Assembly: GCA_003427395.1 (NCBI GenBank)
Contig: BFEA01000055.1
Span: 1,537,526 to 1,601,525 of the forward strand
Reading direction: 5' to 3'
DNA length: 64,000 nt
DNA from: Chara braunii
Taxonomy: Eukaryota; Streptophyta; Charophyceae; Charales; Characeae
Shown: piece after piece, positions 63,671 to 64,000 of the stretch
Layout: the number at the start of each line of letters is the position of its first letter
Numbering within the stretch: the stretch's first letter is position 1
Translations under genes and position numbers: made by a program
The notes under the pieces: generated by a model
Database searches by the model: none
Told to the model about the DNA's origin: nothing
What the model saw: only the letters and a program-made list of their open reading frames with translations

Positions 63671-64000
63671 TGTCGGGGCAAATACTCTGACAAGGGTATT
63701 TGCCGGGGATTTTAAACGTCGGACGCTATCCGACTTTTTTTTGTTAAATTAAGAAACTTGATGAGACTGACGTCGACCAAAACTTTATTCAGAACAAACC
63801 TACGACTGAGAGACTAAATTTTTGCTTAAGTCCAAACGCCTGCGGCATGCTATAGCGGCGGTGCGGTCAATCACCAACCGTGTTTGGCGAGTACGGAGGG
63901 GCGTACGGGCGTTGGAATACTAAGTCTAACTCATATCCTACTTAGAATGATGACAGTCGCGCGATTCAGAGCCTGAGTAGGCCAAAGGGGTGGGTTATCG
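63671..64000 (+). repeat. Outer 3' LTR, start only
   Basis: Starts TGTCGGGGCAAATAC and aligns with 27306-27640 to the end of the window, with about 22 differences in 330 bases. It contains the terminal hairpin (63677-63704) and a second small hairpin GTCGGA/TCCGAC at about 63719-63735, which is perfect here and imperfect in the 5' copy. The rest lies outside the window. Confidence 0.85.

Larger units (their letters stand above)
27306..64000 (+). mobile_element. Outer giant-LTR TR-GAG-like retrotransposon, with two nested LTR insertions
   Basis: The 5' LTR starts at 27306 and its end is at 41214. It is followed after two bases by a tRNA-Asp PBS (41217-41235), a gag (61417-62372), a polypurine-like tract and the start of the 3' LTR (63671). 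The first 330 bases of the two LTRs match, with about 22 differences by hand count. Two insertions interrupt it: solo LTR-A in the 5' LTR, and the 20-kb inner element just after the PBS. Without LTR-A the 5' LTR is about 5.3 kb. Without the inner element the internal region is only about 2.4 kb, room for gag but not pol. The 3' LTR continues beyond the window. Confidence 0.8.

Overview
This is a eukaryotic window made almost entirely of transposable elements. No intact host gene, rRNA or tRNA gene could be supported. The kingdom is suggested by plant-type features: telobox-like motifs, primer-binding sites matching the 3' end of tRNA-Asp (as known from plant Athila-type Ty3/gypsy elements), a Tourist-like MITE, and plant-style L1-like LINEs with a zf-RVT motif. 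A repeat-rich streptophyte (charophyte alga or land plant) fits best. A large algal genome such as Chara is my guess, not something the sequence proves.

Region by region: (a) 1-7950, a decayed plus-strand Ty3/gypsy element with gag, protease, RT, RNase H and integrase, plus an unexpected C4HC3 (PHD-like) finger between RNase H and integrase. Its integrase zinc finger is split by a palindromic MITE. (b) 7951-16663, unassigned sequence with one broken unrecognised coding region (8610-9377), one unrecognised ORF (11867-12583), a short retroposon with its empty-site duplicate alongside (13831-14322), tRNA-like fragments and two clean MITEs. (c) 16664-26079, a full-length minus-strand LINE (LINE-A, about 6.0 kb without its insert) bounded by a 14-bp target-site duplication. 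A 5'-truncated plus-strand LINE (LINE-B, 3.35 kb) sits inside it, flanked by a perfect 16-bp duplication. (d) 27306-64000, one nested LTR-retrotransposon complex. The outer plus-strand element has a 5' LTR starting at 27306, a PBS at 41217, a gag at 61417 and a 3' LTR starting at 63671 that runs off the window. A solo LTR of 8.6 kb (LTR-A) lies in its 5' LTR. A complete 20.0-kb minus-strand element (41241-61250) lies just behind its PBS.

The inner element is the most striking object. Its LTRs are 6.7 and 7.6 kb, longer than its 5.7-kb internal region, and the only gene seen is gag. The outer element also shows only gag. Both are therefore TR-GAG-like non-autonomous elements that would need pol from elsewhere, and their two gag proteins are clear homologues. 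Their LTRs are filled with hairpins: a terminal palindrome, a run of perfect stem-loops, an array of roughly 120-bp hairpin units, and an array with a near-constant loop but stems that differ from unit to unit while staying self-complementary. That stem covariation is the best candidate here for something undescribed.

All coordinates and alignments were made by eye. Boundaries given to the base are those where termini, duplications or stop codons could be read directly. Two N gaps (10277-10418 and 52739-52788) both lie within poly(T).
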